Source: Ottelia alismoides
Lineage: Eukaryota; Streptophyta; Magnoliopsida; Alismatales; Hydrocharitaceae
DNA: 64,000 nucleotides
Direction: 5' to 3'
Assembly: GCA_037367405.1 (NCBI GenBank)
Contig: JAZKJV010011606.1
Span: forward strand, 434,001 to 498,000
The position numbers and the translations under genes were made by a program. The notes beneath the pieces are model-generated. The model did not search any database, had not been told where the DNA came from, and saw only the letters and a list, made by a program, of their open reading frames with translations. Positions within the stretch are counted from its first letter, which is position 1. Each line of letters opens with the position of its first letter. Positions 25,101 through 31,323 of the stretch are shown piece after piece.

Positions 25101-28100
25101 TAAGAAAATTCCTTTAAAAATTAAAGGAAAGTTTTACAAAGCAGTCGTGAGACCTGCTATGCTCTATGGATCTGAATGTTGGTCTGTGAACCATAGACAT
25201 GTGCAGAGAATGGCTGTAGTAGAAATGAAAATGCTAAGGTGGATGTGTGGACACACACGTAAAGATCGGATTCGGAATGATGCAATCATAAAGAAAGTTG
25301 GTGTAGCTCCTACCGAGGATAAGATGCGGGAAATCCGCTTAAGATGGTTTGGTCATTTGTAAAGAAGATCAATGGATGCACCAGTTAGGAGATGCGGGTG
25401 TTGGGATGTTGAGCCGGCTAAAAGAGGGCGAGGACGGCCTAAGAAGTGATGGAAAGAGACTAGATGGAGAGATCTTAGTTTTTTGGATATAAGCCTAAGA
25501 TTGACCCAAATAGATCTGAATGGAGGCGAAGAATCCATGTACATGACCCTACTTAATTGTGGGAAAAGGCTTTGTTGTTGTTTGTATTTTTTAATAATAC
25601 CTGGGGGGATTTAGTTCGCTAGTTGACAATATATTCTCATTCAAATTTTGTAAAAAAACAGAAGTTCCTAACTCGTCCACATAGAAGAGGTCAATTTCAA
25701 TAATTCTAAGACAGCTAAAATTTGATTGGCTTGGTAAATGGGATAAGAGTCTCGAGGTGAATCGAAATTTAAATGAGAACACGTTATCATATAATGATCT
25801 AAATCCCTATGGGTATTATAGAAATACCTTAAAAATAAAATGAGGCTACACTCAAGAGAGCCAACTTGGAATACCCCCTCTTTTTTCCATTTAAAGGTAT
25901 TAAAAAAAACACATGGGGTGATTTAGATCATTATGTGCAAACATATTTTATTCAATTTTCATGTAAAACGGACATTCCTAACACGCCCATCTAGAAGGAT
26001 TACTTTCAGCAATTCTGATATCGTTAATATTTGATAAGATTAACGGATGAGATAAGAGTCTAGAATTGAGTTGAAATTTGAATCAAAATATGTTGTCATA
26101 TAGTGATCTAAATCCCCCAGGCATTACTAGAATATACCACAAAAAATAAAAGAGATAAAAGTGGAGGTAGGGGGTAACCCATTAACCTTGTGTGTCTATT
26201 TGGGGTTGCAGTGGGGGTGGGTGGGGGGGGGGGGGGGTAAATGGAGGAACCCCTACGGGGGAGCCAAGTTAGCCTCCCCCATCTTTTTTTAAATTTTTTA
26301 TAGTATTTTTTTAATATATCTGGGAGGATTAATTTATATTAATAAGAGGAACACATGATTCAAATTTCGTGAAAAACAGACATTTCTAATCTACTCATTT
26401 GGAAGGGGCCAGTTTCAGCAATTCAGAGATCGTTAAAATTCGATAGGCTTGATGAATGGGATTAGAGTTCAGAAATAAGTTGAATTTTTAGTGAGAACAT
26501 GTTGATATTATATGTTCTAAACCCCCAAGTGTTCTAAAAAAATACTATAAAAAGTTCCAAAAATGGAGGTGGGGGAAGATAACTTGGTTCTCACCTTGGG
26601 GTGGCCCCATTTTGCCATATATATGGGTACACGCATGCATGTAGGTAAAATAAGTCAACTTTCTGTATGTCCTTGGTTCAACTATCTGCTTTCAAGAAAA
26701 TACTACATTATTAACAAAGTGAATCGCCTTTGCGGTTCCCTCTATAGGTTCATGTTTTTTATTGTTTTTACATGCATATGCATTCATCATACGGCACCGG
26801 GCTGTTGTCAAGTAAAACCGAGGAAGTTAGTTTGGAGGTGAAATAAGTTAACTTTCTGTATGTCCTTGGTTCAACCATCTGCTTTCAAGAAAATACTACA
26901 TTATTAACTAAGTGAAGCACCTTTGCAGTTCCTCCATAGGTTCATGTTTTTATATTATTTTTACATGCATAAACATTCATCATGTGTCACCGAGCTGTTG
27001 CTCAAGTAGAAGCGAGGATGTTAGTTTCTTGTTGATGCAAAAAAAGAAATGATGTTGCAATTACCCGGTACCTTTTTTGTGGCCTCAATCTGGAATTGTG
27101 TTTTTAGTGAATATTCCATCTTACCTCTTGTGGCATCAATTAGCAGTAGCATTCTCAACTGTAAAATTTTCTAGTTATTCACGATTTATCAATCCAGATT
27201 TGAAAATTCTTATGTTGGACTCTTTCTGTTATAATCCGGGATTGTGATAGCCCATACCAAGCGTCACACTGATTATCTGTTCTCGTCTTCTTTAGCTAGC
27301 TTGCAGGGACTACCCTCATCCACGCCATCTTTGTGCCGCATACCCTTTCAGCCAAACACCGCATGAAGAGCATTGCACACAGGTAGTAAGATTTTACAAG
27401 ATCTATCTTTTTACTTTTTTGCCAGTTTTCTATAATCTGCTTCTTTTGGTTGACGTGTAAATTATTTTTCTTCGAGACTCATCCTCTTCATTTAATGTCT
27501 GCAGTGTCACTGTTATGTGTGCGACTCGCTTGCTCCGTGTGCGGAATGGGGTGATGGTTCTTCTTTTACTGACCATTGTCATGCAAATGGTAGAGACGAT
27601 TGGGGAAGAAAGAGACAATTAATGCGGAAAGTTAAAACGTCAGCACAACCGGGGGTACCCACTAGCACAACTCTAAAACACCCAGTGATACCACTGCACG
27701 TTGTGACTTCTACAACAAGAACCTTGATCAATTCAGCACATCTATCCATTTCAAGGCAGAATTCCATTCCATTAGCAATATCACAGCCCCCAACGCCCTG
27801 TTCTAATAGGATGGACTCGATTTCTAACCAGCAGGTAGCTGCAGTTATCCAAGCAAATCAAAAACTGGCGCAAGTAGATGCACTGAACAGAAGATCCTCG
27901 GTAGCTCCAGCTAGCCGGTACTCGCAGCAGGTGAGACAGGGAGAAATTTCGTCTGTACAACTCCGACCTGCATTTCCACCTTATAAAAAGGCACGTACTA
28001 CAGAACCCTGCAATAAAAATGTCCTCTCCAATGTTTCATCTGGACAGGGGCAGGGATTGGCCGCTCCTCCCCGACGTTGCTTTAATCCAATGGCCCTGAA

Positions 28101-28764
28101 AGTGAACCAGCAACCATCTGTACATGTTCCTTGTTCCAACAGTCAAAGTTTTGTTCCAGTTGCATCTCGAAACCCATCTGCTACACTTCCTTACAGGGGT
28201 CATTGTACCTCACTCATGCCATCTGCACTGGGCAATAGTCAAACAACAGCTATGCCACGGAAAAATCCACGAGGATCGATGCATATGGAGAAGCTCCATC
28301 CCCCAGCTAACATGGAAAGGTTCAATGAGATACTTGCAGGACTGGAATATGAACTAGGCCTTTCTCCGGATGTCTGTACAGTGGACCCTGACCATACCCC
28401 AAATTCCTCTGTACCTCATTCCCAAATTTACACAGAGCTCAATGTGCACGTCGATGCCTGTCAAGCACAGGCAACTGCATGCACAAATTCTTCCCTCCCA
28501 AATAGCAATCTACTGGATGGTCGTGCAGGTCGGACCTTTGCAGGATGTGCATCGGCAATGGTTCCACAGGCACAACCGAATTTACTAACTGCTGCTCCAA
28601 CCTTTCCTCTAAATGACAGCTTGACTTTGGAAAATAACTCTTTACAGGGATGGACATCCCTCATCGAGCAACAAGATCCATCATTTGGGAGTCTGAAAGA
28701 CCCGGGTGTGCTTCCACCTGATCCACCGAGTCTCATATTCGATTTCGAGGAGCTATGGGGATGA
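872..28764 (+). CDS. RPM1-interacting protein 13 (RIN13)-like protein, three coding exons
   Basis: Exons 872-1153, 27296-27382 and 27505-28764 join in phase 0 at both junctions and encode about 542 residues. The N-terminus ([16 protein letters not shown]) and an acidic VVLDGDPDK segment fit plant RIN13-like proteins. The diagnostic part is a Cys/His-rich block spanning exons 2 and 3: [11 protein letters not shown], then [11 protein letters not shown], then [12 protein letters not shown], then a distal HCH. The remaining roughly 370 residues are Ser/Pro/Gln-rich and low in predicted structure, ending in FDFEELWG. In Arabidopsis RIN13 binds the NB-LRR protein RPM1 and promotes RPM1-dependent resistance. 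The same role here is inference. ATG 872 is the first in-frame ATG. Exons lack stops, so the gene looks intact despite a 26-kb first intron. No catalytic domain is recognisable. The block could also suit other members of this poorly characterised Cys-rich plant family. Confidence 0.77.
1191..2968. other. Proximal intron sequence, no assigned element
   Basis: This is AT-rich DNA without a clear gene. The part from about 1660 to 2260 contains GGGGTCAAAAT and a TATATAGG-like motif read on the minus strand, which could be decayed LTR sequence, but no pair of repeats was found. A short plus-strand open frame near 2450-2722 includes CLNCGG, vaguely like a Gag zinc knuckle, and is not convincing. 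Confidence 0.3.
2969..3378. mobile_element. hAT-type MITE, family A copy 1
   Basis: A 410-bp element bounded by a perfect 8-bp target duplication, ATATTTAC at 2961-2968 and 3379-3386. The terminal inverted repeats are CAAGGTTGCAAAAATC on the left and the complement of CATTGTTGTAAAAATC on the right. The CA...TG ends and 8-bp duplication are hAT hallmarks. The subterminal parts are dense in AGTCGG motifs and the middle is AT-rich and non-coding. Related copies lie at 5690-6183 and 10695-10875. Confidence 0.85.
3387..3979. other. Intron sequence between two hAT insertions
   Basis: This stretch has a more balanced base composition than the surrounding intron. It contains a short local repeat, GAGCTTGAAGAT, at about 3827 and 3853. 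No gene, terminal repeat or known family was recognised. Confidence 0.25.
4330..4535 (+). repeat. GGCCTCCCTCCTCC minisatellite in the hAT element
   Basis: About ten imperfect units of roughly 18-21 bases built on GGCCTCCCTCCTCCTCC. The tract is open in several frames only because of its composition, giving Pro/Ser/Leu-rich or Arg/Glu-rich low-complexity peptides. It lies just upstream of the BED finger, so it may once have encoded a low-complexity transposase N-terminus. Confidence 0.7.
4633..6788 (+). pseudogene. hAT transposase remnant (BED finger, catalytic part, dimerisation part)
   Basis: Pieces in order: a BED-type zinc finger at 4633-4867 with CALC, KEHLIGG and MCP; then a segment starting CLDLMLEDI at 4883-5146; then a FWEKI...[13 protein letters not shown]...RWDNQ segment at 5183-5431; then a piece at 5481-5640; then, after a nested MITE, the C-terminal dimerisation motif [21 protein letters not shown] near 6255-6330. 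A final basic region ends at 6788, probably after an intron at about 6335-6415. The sequence jumps from just after the BED finger to CLDLM, so the DUF659 part and the start of the RNase H-like domain are missing. Stops and frameshifts separate the pieces. It is not a functional transposase. Confidence 0.85.
5690..6183. mobile_element. hAT-type MITE, family A copy 2, nested in the hAT transposon
   Basis: A 494-bp relative of the element at 2969-3378, bounded by a perfect 8-bp duplication, GTAAGATG at 5682-5689 and 6184-6191. Ends are CAATATTGCAGAATTCGG and the complement of CACTATTATAAAAATCGG. It differs from copy 1 by an internal duplication of an AT-rich segment (about 5815-5890) and a C-rich run (6108-6140). 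It interrupts the transposase just before the dimerisation motif. Confidence 0.87.
7345..7866. other. AT-rich intron sequence, no feature seen
   Basis: Unassigned intron DNA between the hAT element and the first RTE LINE. I found no terminal repeats or coding similarity. Confidence 0.25.
7874..9013 (+). mobile_element. 5'-truncated RTE-clade LINE, copy 1
   Basis: Reverse-transcriptase remnants read [23 protein letters not shown] and [16 protein letters not shown], then FADDIVL at about 8243, then the C-terminal thumb and tail region with [11 protein letters not shown] near 8690-8720. This tail is characteristic of plant RTE LINEs. The 3' end is a TTGTTGTTGT tract. A 7-bp duplication, ATGTCAA, sits at 7867-7873 and 9014-9020. 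The endonuclease and front of the RT are absent and several frameshifts exist. About 7 extra bases lie between the left duplication and the first matching LINE base. Confidence 0.88.
9037..9650. repeat. Local tandem duplication of about 105 bp, one copy interrupted
   Basis: Sequence before and after the element at 9096-9482 (AATGATATTTATATA...CATCATTATT...CTCGTTAGCTCT...TTGGTAAAGT) recurs uninterrupted at about 9535-9640. The second copy therefore shows the site as it was before the insertion. Confidence 0.65.
9096..9482. mobile_element. Large inverted-repeat MITE, family E copy 1
   Basis: A near-palindromic 387-bp element. The left arm starts GGGTAAAATGGGGCTGCCCC and includes GGGGGAGCTAACTTGGCTC; the right arm is its complement. 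The centre also pairs: CTACGACCTCCATCCAGAC at about 9254 is mirrored at about 9312-9335. Flanking ATTATTATT at 9086-9094 and 9483-9491 fits a 9-bp duplication but lies in a simple repeat. A long palindrome with a 9-bp duplication suggests a Mutator-like MITE (inference). A transcript would fold into a long hairpin. Confidence 0.75.
9651..10006. other. Intron sequence, no feature seen
   Basis: A GC-richer patch (about 9680-9850) and flanking DNA. No gene or repeat family was recognised. Confidence 0.2.
10206..10694 (-). pseudogene. Copia RNase H end, antisense, degenerate
   Basis: Read on the minus strand, this contains a decayed Copia RNase H: an SxxSWKSKK-like motif followed by TVVARSS-like residues, homologous to plus-strand sequence at 18780-19270. 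Stops and frameshifts are frequent. It lies directly inside the 3' LTR at 10007-10186 and is cut at 10694 by a family A MITE. Confidence 0.75.
10695..10875. mobile_element. hAT-type MITE, family A copy 3, right end missing
   Basis: Starts CAAGGTTGCAAAAAGGGGTAG and matches the left half of the element at 2969-3378, with TCGGTACTCGGTCGG and GACTAAGGATTAATCG. Similarity stops near 10875, and neither the right terminus nor a second target duplication is visible. A later rearrangement probably removed them together with part of the antisense Copia. Confidence 0.8.
10876..11597. other. Unassigned sequence at a rearrangement junction
   Basis: A 70-residue minus-strand open frame at 10886-11098 is not recognised. 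It could be a fragment of a Gypsy Gag. The rest is AT-rich and may be the leader of the plus-strand Copia, but I could not find that element's 5' LTR here. Confidence 0.25.
11598..12036 (+). pseudogene. Copia Gag, N-terminal part
   Basis: Encodes [26 protein letters not shown] and [15 protein letters not shown], typical of the UBN2-type Gag of plant Copia elements. One in-frame stop (TAG at about 11843) divides it. It ends abruptly at the left target duplication of the hAT element. The same reading phase continues past the right duplication at 15579, which supports the reconstruction. Confidence 0.8.
12037..15570. mobile_element. Non-autonomous hAT element inserted in Copia gag, itself split by an L1 LINE
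   Basis: The left end CAGTGTTGGGAAATACGGT and the complement of the right end, CAAGGTTCACAAATGCGGT, match at 13 of 19 positions. The 8-bp flanks are GTTGCTTC (12029-12036) and GTTTCTTC (15571-15578), differing at one base. Subterminal GCATATGCGG motifs are repeated at 12070-12180, with degenerate versions at 15478-15560. Without the L1 it is about 0.9 kb, AT-rich and non-coding. The assignment rests on the ends and the target duplication. Confidence 0.72.
12704..15340 (+). mobile_element. L1-type LINE, 5'-truncated
   Basis: A 2.6-kb insertion bounded by a perfect 8-bp duplication, ATATCTTA at 12696-12703 and 15341-15348. Order: a linker with [13 protein letters not shown] (12770-12820), RT with [30 protein letters not shown] and YADD (13774-13785), then a tail with FFWSDEK and GGLGLRD, and finally a zf-RVT zinc-binding domain at about 14840-15060 ([18 protein letters not shown]). 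The endonuclease domain is missing, as expected from 5' truncation. In-frame stops and frameshifts occur at about 12880, 13355, 13880, 14540 and 14925. An A-rich tail precedes the right duplication. Confidence 0.9.
15579..16256 (+). pseudogene. Copia Gag zinc knuckle and protease
   Basis: A CX2CX4HX4C zinc knuckle lies at 15657-15698 but contains an in-frame TGA. The protease has [10 protein letters not shown] where active elements carry an Asp-Ser/Thr-Gly triad followed by AxxH, so the catalytic Gly is lost. Downstream, [24 protein letters not shown] and DLHCHAIF fit the region before integrase. Confidence 0.78.
16330..17016 (+). pseudogene. Copia integrase
   Basis: The GAG-pre-integrase zinc-binding part (LWHLHFCH...CEAC) is followed by the catalytic core with LHLDIRGP (first Asp) and LHSDNALEF (second Asp). 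The expected third acidic residue, in QQNGVAERK-type motifs, is replaced: the copy reads QQNGVAHRK at about 16792. A frameshift near 16770 splits the core. The downstream proline-rich tract at 17240-17400 is the usual variable tail. Confidence 0.8.
17700..19270 (+). pseudogene. Copia reverse transcriptase and RNase H
   Basis: The RT (RVT_2) reads [34 protein letters not shown] and [10 protein letters not shown], with the catalytic YVDD at 18329-18340. RNase H follows with [19 protein letters not shown] and [20 protein letters not shown]. Frameshifts or stops at about 17835, 17938, 18128, 18243, 18477 and 18985 make it non-functional. The end of RNase H lies about 10 bp before the polypurine tract. 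Confidence 0.87.
19433..20271 (-). pseudogene. Antisense Copia 5' internal region with Gag
   Basis: On the minus strand, after the primer-binding site, a leader leads into Gag with [25 protein letters not shown] and VEIANDIL, homologous to plus-strand Gag at 11598. A stop interrupts it near 19680. It ends where the plus-strand Copia LTR begins. A GC-rich CTGCTGGGCAG-type repeat occurs at about 20050-20170. Confidence 0.75.
20419..21339. other. Intron sequence, no feature seen
   Basis: AT-rich with pyrimidine-rich stretches. A 62-residue open frame near 20548-20736 has no recognisable features and is probably chance. TTTTGTATGCTATTTCATT recurs at about 21180 and 21218, a short local duplication. 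Confidence 0.25.
21340..21910 (+). mobile_element. L1-type LINE 3' fragment with zf-RVT domain
   Basis: Contains the zf-RVT zinc-binding motif [18 protein letters not shown] at about 21572-21625, preceded by [13 protein letters not shown] and followed by [14 protein letters not shown]. This is the C-terminal end of a plant L1 LINE of a different subfamily from 12704-15340. A stop at about 21463 splits it. No RT and no clear target duplication were found. Confidence 0.8.
21911..23514. other. AT-rich intron sequence with simple repeats
   Basis: No gene. It contains an imperfect GGCAACAATGGTGG repeat around 22370-22450, a run of 16 C followed by ACACAC at 22543-22564, and the tandem duplication at 22881-23116. 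Confidence 0.4.
22881..23116. repeat. Tandem duplication, 118-bp unit, two copies
   Basis: GATTTGTAAATAATGATAAA begins at 22881 and again at 22999, and the two 118-bp copies differ at only a few positions. This suggests a recent duplication. Confidence 0.9.
23515..25840. mobile_element. Inverted-repeat element, family E copy 2, split by an RTE LINE
   Basis: Starts TATGGCTATCCTCAGGGGAG CTAACTTGGC-like, as in the family E arms at 9096 and 26237, and runs into TTTTATGGTATT, where the RTE LINE inserted. It resumes after 25588 with AATAATACCTGGGGGGATTT. Its right terminus is not clear because a third copy begins at about 25841. Confidence 0.55.
23581..25583 (+). mobile_element. 5'-truncated RTE-clade LINE, copy 2
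   Basis: A 2-kb LINE flanked by GTATT (23576-23580; 25584-25588). It covers the region between endonuclease and RT ([14 protein letters not shown]...), then the RT with [67 protein letters not shown] and FADDIVL at about 24783, then the tail [16 protein letters not shown]. The end is TTTGTTGTTGTTTG. A segment between the GDIQ and GRST motifs (the usual NYRGI region) is missing, and several frameshifts exist. It is closely related to, but longer than, the LINE at 7874-9013. Confidence 0.9.
25841..26187. mobile_element. Inverted-repeat element, family E copy 3
   Basis: Begins GGCTACACTCAAGAGAGCCA and is collinear with copy 2: GGTATT, then TGGGGTGATTTAGATCAT, then a middle with TCAGCAATTCTGATATCGTT, then GTGATCTAAATCCCCCAGG, ending near GTGGAGGTAGGGGGTAACCC. 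Both ends are mirrored around CCATCTAGAAGG. It is non-coding and lies head-to-tail between copies 2 and 4. Confidence 0.55.
26237..26616. mobile_element. Inverted-repeat element, family E copy 4
   Basis: The left arm is GTAAATGGAGGAACCCC followed by GGGGGAGCCAAGTTAGCC. The right arm is GATAACTTGGTTC...GGGGTGGCCCCATTTTGCC, its complement. The middle carries TCAGCAATTCAGAGATCGTT like copy 3. A run of 15 G precedes the left end. No clear target duplication is visible. Non-coding. Confidence 0.6.
26645..27030. repeat. Tandem duplication, about 193-bp unit, upstream of exon 2
   Basis: ACTTTCTGTATGTCCTTGGT and the following CTGCTTTCAAGAAAATACTA occur twice, with copies starting at about 26645 and 26838. 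Similarity extends to GAGGATGTTAGTTT at the end. The copies differ at roughly one position in ten, so the event is older than the 118-bp duplication. It lies less than 300 bp before exon 2. Confidence 0.85.
27296..27382 (+). CDS. RIN13-like gene, exon 2
   Basis: Encodes 29 residues, [18 protein letters not shown]... to HEEHCTQ, the first half of the conserved Cys/His block. The acceptor is TTCTTTAG and the donor CAG/GTAGTAAG. Both boundaries are phase 0. It was identified from its match to the conserved motif and from frame continuity on both sides. Confidence 0.82.
27383..27504 (+). other. Intron 2 (122 bp) of the RIN13-like gene
   Basis: Starts GTAGTAAG, is T-rich and ends GTCTGCAG. It is a normal short plant intron, in sharp contrast to intron 1. 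Confidence 0.82.
27505..28764 (+). CDS. RIN13-like gene, exon 3
   Basis: Codes 419 residues from [12 protein letters not shown] to FDFEELWG and stop TGA (28762-28764). The first 12 residues and a nearby DHCH complete the Cys/His block; then [10 protein letters not shown] gives a small basic patch. The remainder is Ser/Pro/Gln/Asn-rich with scattered short hydrophobic motifs, probably disordered. The [14 protein letters not shown] segment (about residues 281-294 of the exon product) may be a short helix. No stops interrupt it. Confidence 0.85.
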   Translation, partial: CHCYVCDSLAPCAEWGDGSSFTDHCHANGRDDWGRKRQLMRKVKTSAQPGVPTSTTLKHPVIPLHVVTSTTRTLINSAHLSISRQNSIPLAISQPPTPCSNRMDSISNQQVAAVIQANQKLAQVDALNRRSSVAPASRYSQQVRQGEISSVQLRPAFPPYKKARTTEPCNKNVLSNVSSGQGQGLAAPPRRCFNPMALKVNQQPSVHVPCSNSQSFVPVASRNPSATLPYRGHCTSLMPSALGNSQTTAMPRKNPRGSMHMEKLHPPANMERFNEILAGLEYELGLSPDVCTVDPDHTPNSSVPHSQIYTELNVHVDACQAQATACTNSSLPNSNLLDGRAGRTFAGCASAMVPQAQPNLLTAAPTFPLNDSLTLENNSLQGWTSLIEQQDPSFGSLKDPGVLPPDPPSLIFDFEELWG

Positions 28765-29550
28765 TTCTGATCTCCCATCAGTTTCTTTCGCCAATCCTAG
28801 ATAGAAGTGCTGCTTGCCATCTCTATTGTACATGGTTTTGGGGGAGTTGGGAGAGGGGTGTAGATCTTGTAGCTGTTATTTTACTCTTTTTAATGATGTT
28901 CAGAGTGGGTCTTTTGGATATGTATATACTTTCGGGGAGTTGGGAGCGATGTGTTTTGGTTTTTATCCCTATTATTTCTCTTCGTTGATGTTCAGAGTAG
29001 GTCTATGGAGACTAACATGATGGTTACAATCATACGTCGTTGGAAAGAATCTTACTTTCTTTGGTTTTCTTTCTTTTGTTTCTCTACTTTCATGGTATTC
29101 TGCGTGTATGGGCAGATAAAGATGTCCTTGTCACAAGATGGCAAGTACACAGGGAATAGTTCGTAATATGTAAACAATGTTGATAGTCAGGTCTGCATCT
29201 GAGGTAATTCTCAAGGCCCTTTCAGGCCAGCAAATATGGTGCACAGGGATAATAGGGGATTCGTATTCATCTGTTAGCCACTGAACTGTAAACTGCGGCC
29301 ACTAAATTTGGCGCAATTTGGTGGAAAAAGCAGTTACTCTCTCACGGCAGAGGAAGAATCCTAATCAATAGCTCTCCATGGAGGTATCTCCATTAGTGAT
29401 TTTTTTTTATTAAAAATCACTGCAATTTGTCTTTTTATTTTCCATGTTCTTAGTTGAACTTTTACTTGCACAATTCCACCCCCTTGTGCTATTCTCATTG
29501 ATATCAGAGCACATGCCAAGCAACTTCAGATGTAACAACTTGTTTGCGAT
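28765..29550 (+). other. 3' untranslated and downstream region
   Basis: Contains a degenerate direct repeat with 93-bp spacing: GGGGAGTTGGGAG at 28841 and 28934, each followed by a T-rich stretch and GATGTTCAGAGT. No single poly(A) signal stands out. The region after about 29170 is ordinary intergenic sequence. Confidence 0.45.
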
Positions 29551-31323
29551 TGTTGAATTCTAAGAATGCGGAAGCGATTTGATAAACATGGCAATAAATA
29601 TAAAGAAAGATAAACACAGATACATGGATTTACGTGGAACCTTATTCCCTAAGACCCTGTTTGGTTGGTGAATAGGCCCTGGAATAAGGGGTCAATTCTC
29701 CTTCCGACACGGTTCCCAGTGGTACGACTATTTTCCATTATTCCATCTTATTTCACTCTTATTCCTATCATTATCCCACCTTACCTACCTTTATTTCACC
29801 TTATTCTCCTTATTCTTATCCTCCAGCCAAACGGAGAATAGACCCTTATTCCCCTTATTCTCCATCCTTATTCCTGCTTATTCTCCTACCGAACGGGCCC
29901 TAAGGAGTAGGATGAAACTACGAGAGAAGGCCTCAAAGGGCCATATGTGTCTATTAGAACTTCTCAATGAGTACACGGGGTGTGGGATTCTTTATATAGC
30001 TCCACAGACATACCAGAATCCTACAGTTAGTAGATGTGAGACTAAATATGATCTATTACATTCTCCGACACTCCCCCTCAAGTTGGAGCTAAGAAAGCTG
30101 CAGCTTGCAACAAAAAAATTATACAAAACATTTTCACACGATACATCACAAGAAGAAAATGTCTACTGTTGGTAGAAGACCTCGCTCGAGGACGGGTCTG
30201 CAACTTTCAGGTCACCAGAACGTATCTCTGCCATGCCTGAAGAGTCGTGCGATATCAGGTCACCGGAACGCATCTCTGTCGTGCTTGAAGAAGAGTCGCA
30301 ATAGGAAAAGTCCAACGCAGAGTACTAGTCGGGTTGTAAAAGAAGTATATGCCCTGTCGAAGAATTCAATGATCGGTGGAGTGTCGGTCTGTTAATCATG
30401 GTCGAGTAGTTTATATCCTAAAAATCCATCTCTGACTCCCCCTTTCTCCCATACTTGATAGAATAAAGAGCTTGCAACATCAAGTTGGGAGAAACAAAAT
30501 ATGCATTTTTTTGTGCTTCTCTTTTTTTACAAAACAAAGGTGTTCAATAATTTTTTCAGCTTTTCATTTTTTTCAAATCATTTTTTCTTGACTATTCTAA
30601 TTTTTTATAGTCATCACTCCTTTTTTTTTGTATATTCGGCTATATATATTTTTTATACGCGCGACTCTTTTTCATGTACGTAACCCTTTTTTTGAACCAT
30701 TCATTTTTTCACTTCCCCCCTTTTTTATGACCAACTTAGGCCCAAACCACAACCCAAACATGGCCCTAAATAACTCTTCCCTTCTCTTTTTTTTGCAATT
30801 CTTTTGCGTATGACTTTTCTTTTGTACGACCCTTTTTCAAATCATTTTTTTTGAACCAAATTGGGCCCAAACAAATGCAGCCTCATCTCTTTTTTTTAAC
30901 GCATGCCGATTTCTTTGGGCTCTTTTTTTGTTCTCTCCGAACCGAACTGCAGGAGGCCCCTTGGGGCTTATTTGGGGTTTCCCATTAGGAACCCTTCTCA
31001 AACATTCACCATCCCTGATGAAATCTAAGAATGCGGAAGCGATTTGATAAACAGAGCAAGAAATGTAAAGAAAGATAAACATGGACACATGAATTTACGT
31101 GGAATCCAACTCCCAAAAGAGCGGGATGAAACCACGAGAGAAGGCTTCAAAAGGCCATATGTGTCTGTTAGAACTTCGCAATGAGTACGGGGGGGTGTGG
31201 CGCTCCTTATATAGCCCCACAGAGAGATCGGATCCCACCGTTAGTAGATGTAAGACTAGATATGAGTGGGTGGTAATTGGATCCTGGAGAGATCCAATTA
31301 CCACTCTATTACATTCTCCAACA
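29551..31323 (-). mobile_element. Small non-autonomous Copia-like LTR element (TRIM-like)
   Basis: Two LTRs in minus orientation: 29551-30070 (3' LTR, carrying a MITE) and 31016-31323 (5' LTR). Both start TGxTGAAxTCTAAGAATGCG and end CATTCTCCRACA. A polypurine tract, complement of CTCCCCCTCAAGTTGGAG, adjoins the left LTR at 30071. The 0.95-kb interior has no polymerase coding sequence; it has a 43-bp direct repeat (GGTCACCRGAACG at about 30208 and 30257) and T-rich low-complexity DNA. No standard primer-binding site was found. Flanks GCGAT and ATGAT differ at two bases, so a target duplication is uncertain. Confidence 0.78.
29653..29900. mobile_element. Tourist-like (PIF/Harbinger) MITE inside an LTR
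   Basis: A 248-bp element flanked by TAA (29650-29652; 29901-29903). Its ends, GACCCTGTTTGGTTGG and the complement of GGGCCCGTTCGGTAGG, match at 16 of 22 positions over the full repeat. The middle is rich in TTATTCC motifs. The other LTR at 31016-31323 lacks it, which gives a direct empty-site comparison. Confidence 0.85.

Larger units (their letters stand above)
1154..27295 (+). other. Giant intron 1 (26,142 bp) of the RIN13-like gene
   Basis: The intron begins GTCCGT and ends TTCTTTAG just before CTAGCTTGCAGG. This acceptor, rather than the nearer TTGCAG six codons into the block, keeps frame with exon 1 and restores the conserved LACRDYPH sequence. The intron is filled almost completely with transposable elements on both strands, described separately. 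Whether it is spliced in vivo cannot be judged from sequence. Confidence 0.72.

Noticed and set aside
27301..27306. Alternative acceptor TTGCAG inside exon 2
   Set aside because: It would start in the wrong phase and lose the conserved Leu-Ala-Cys before Arg-Asp-Tyr.
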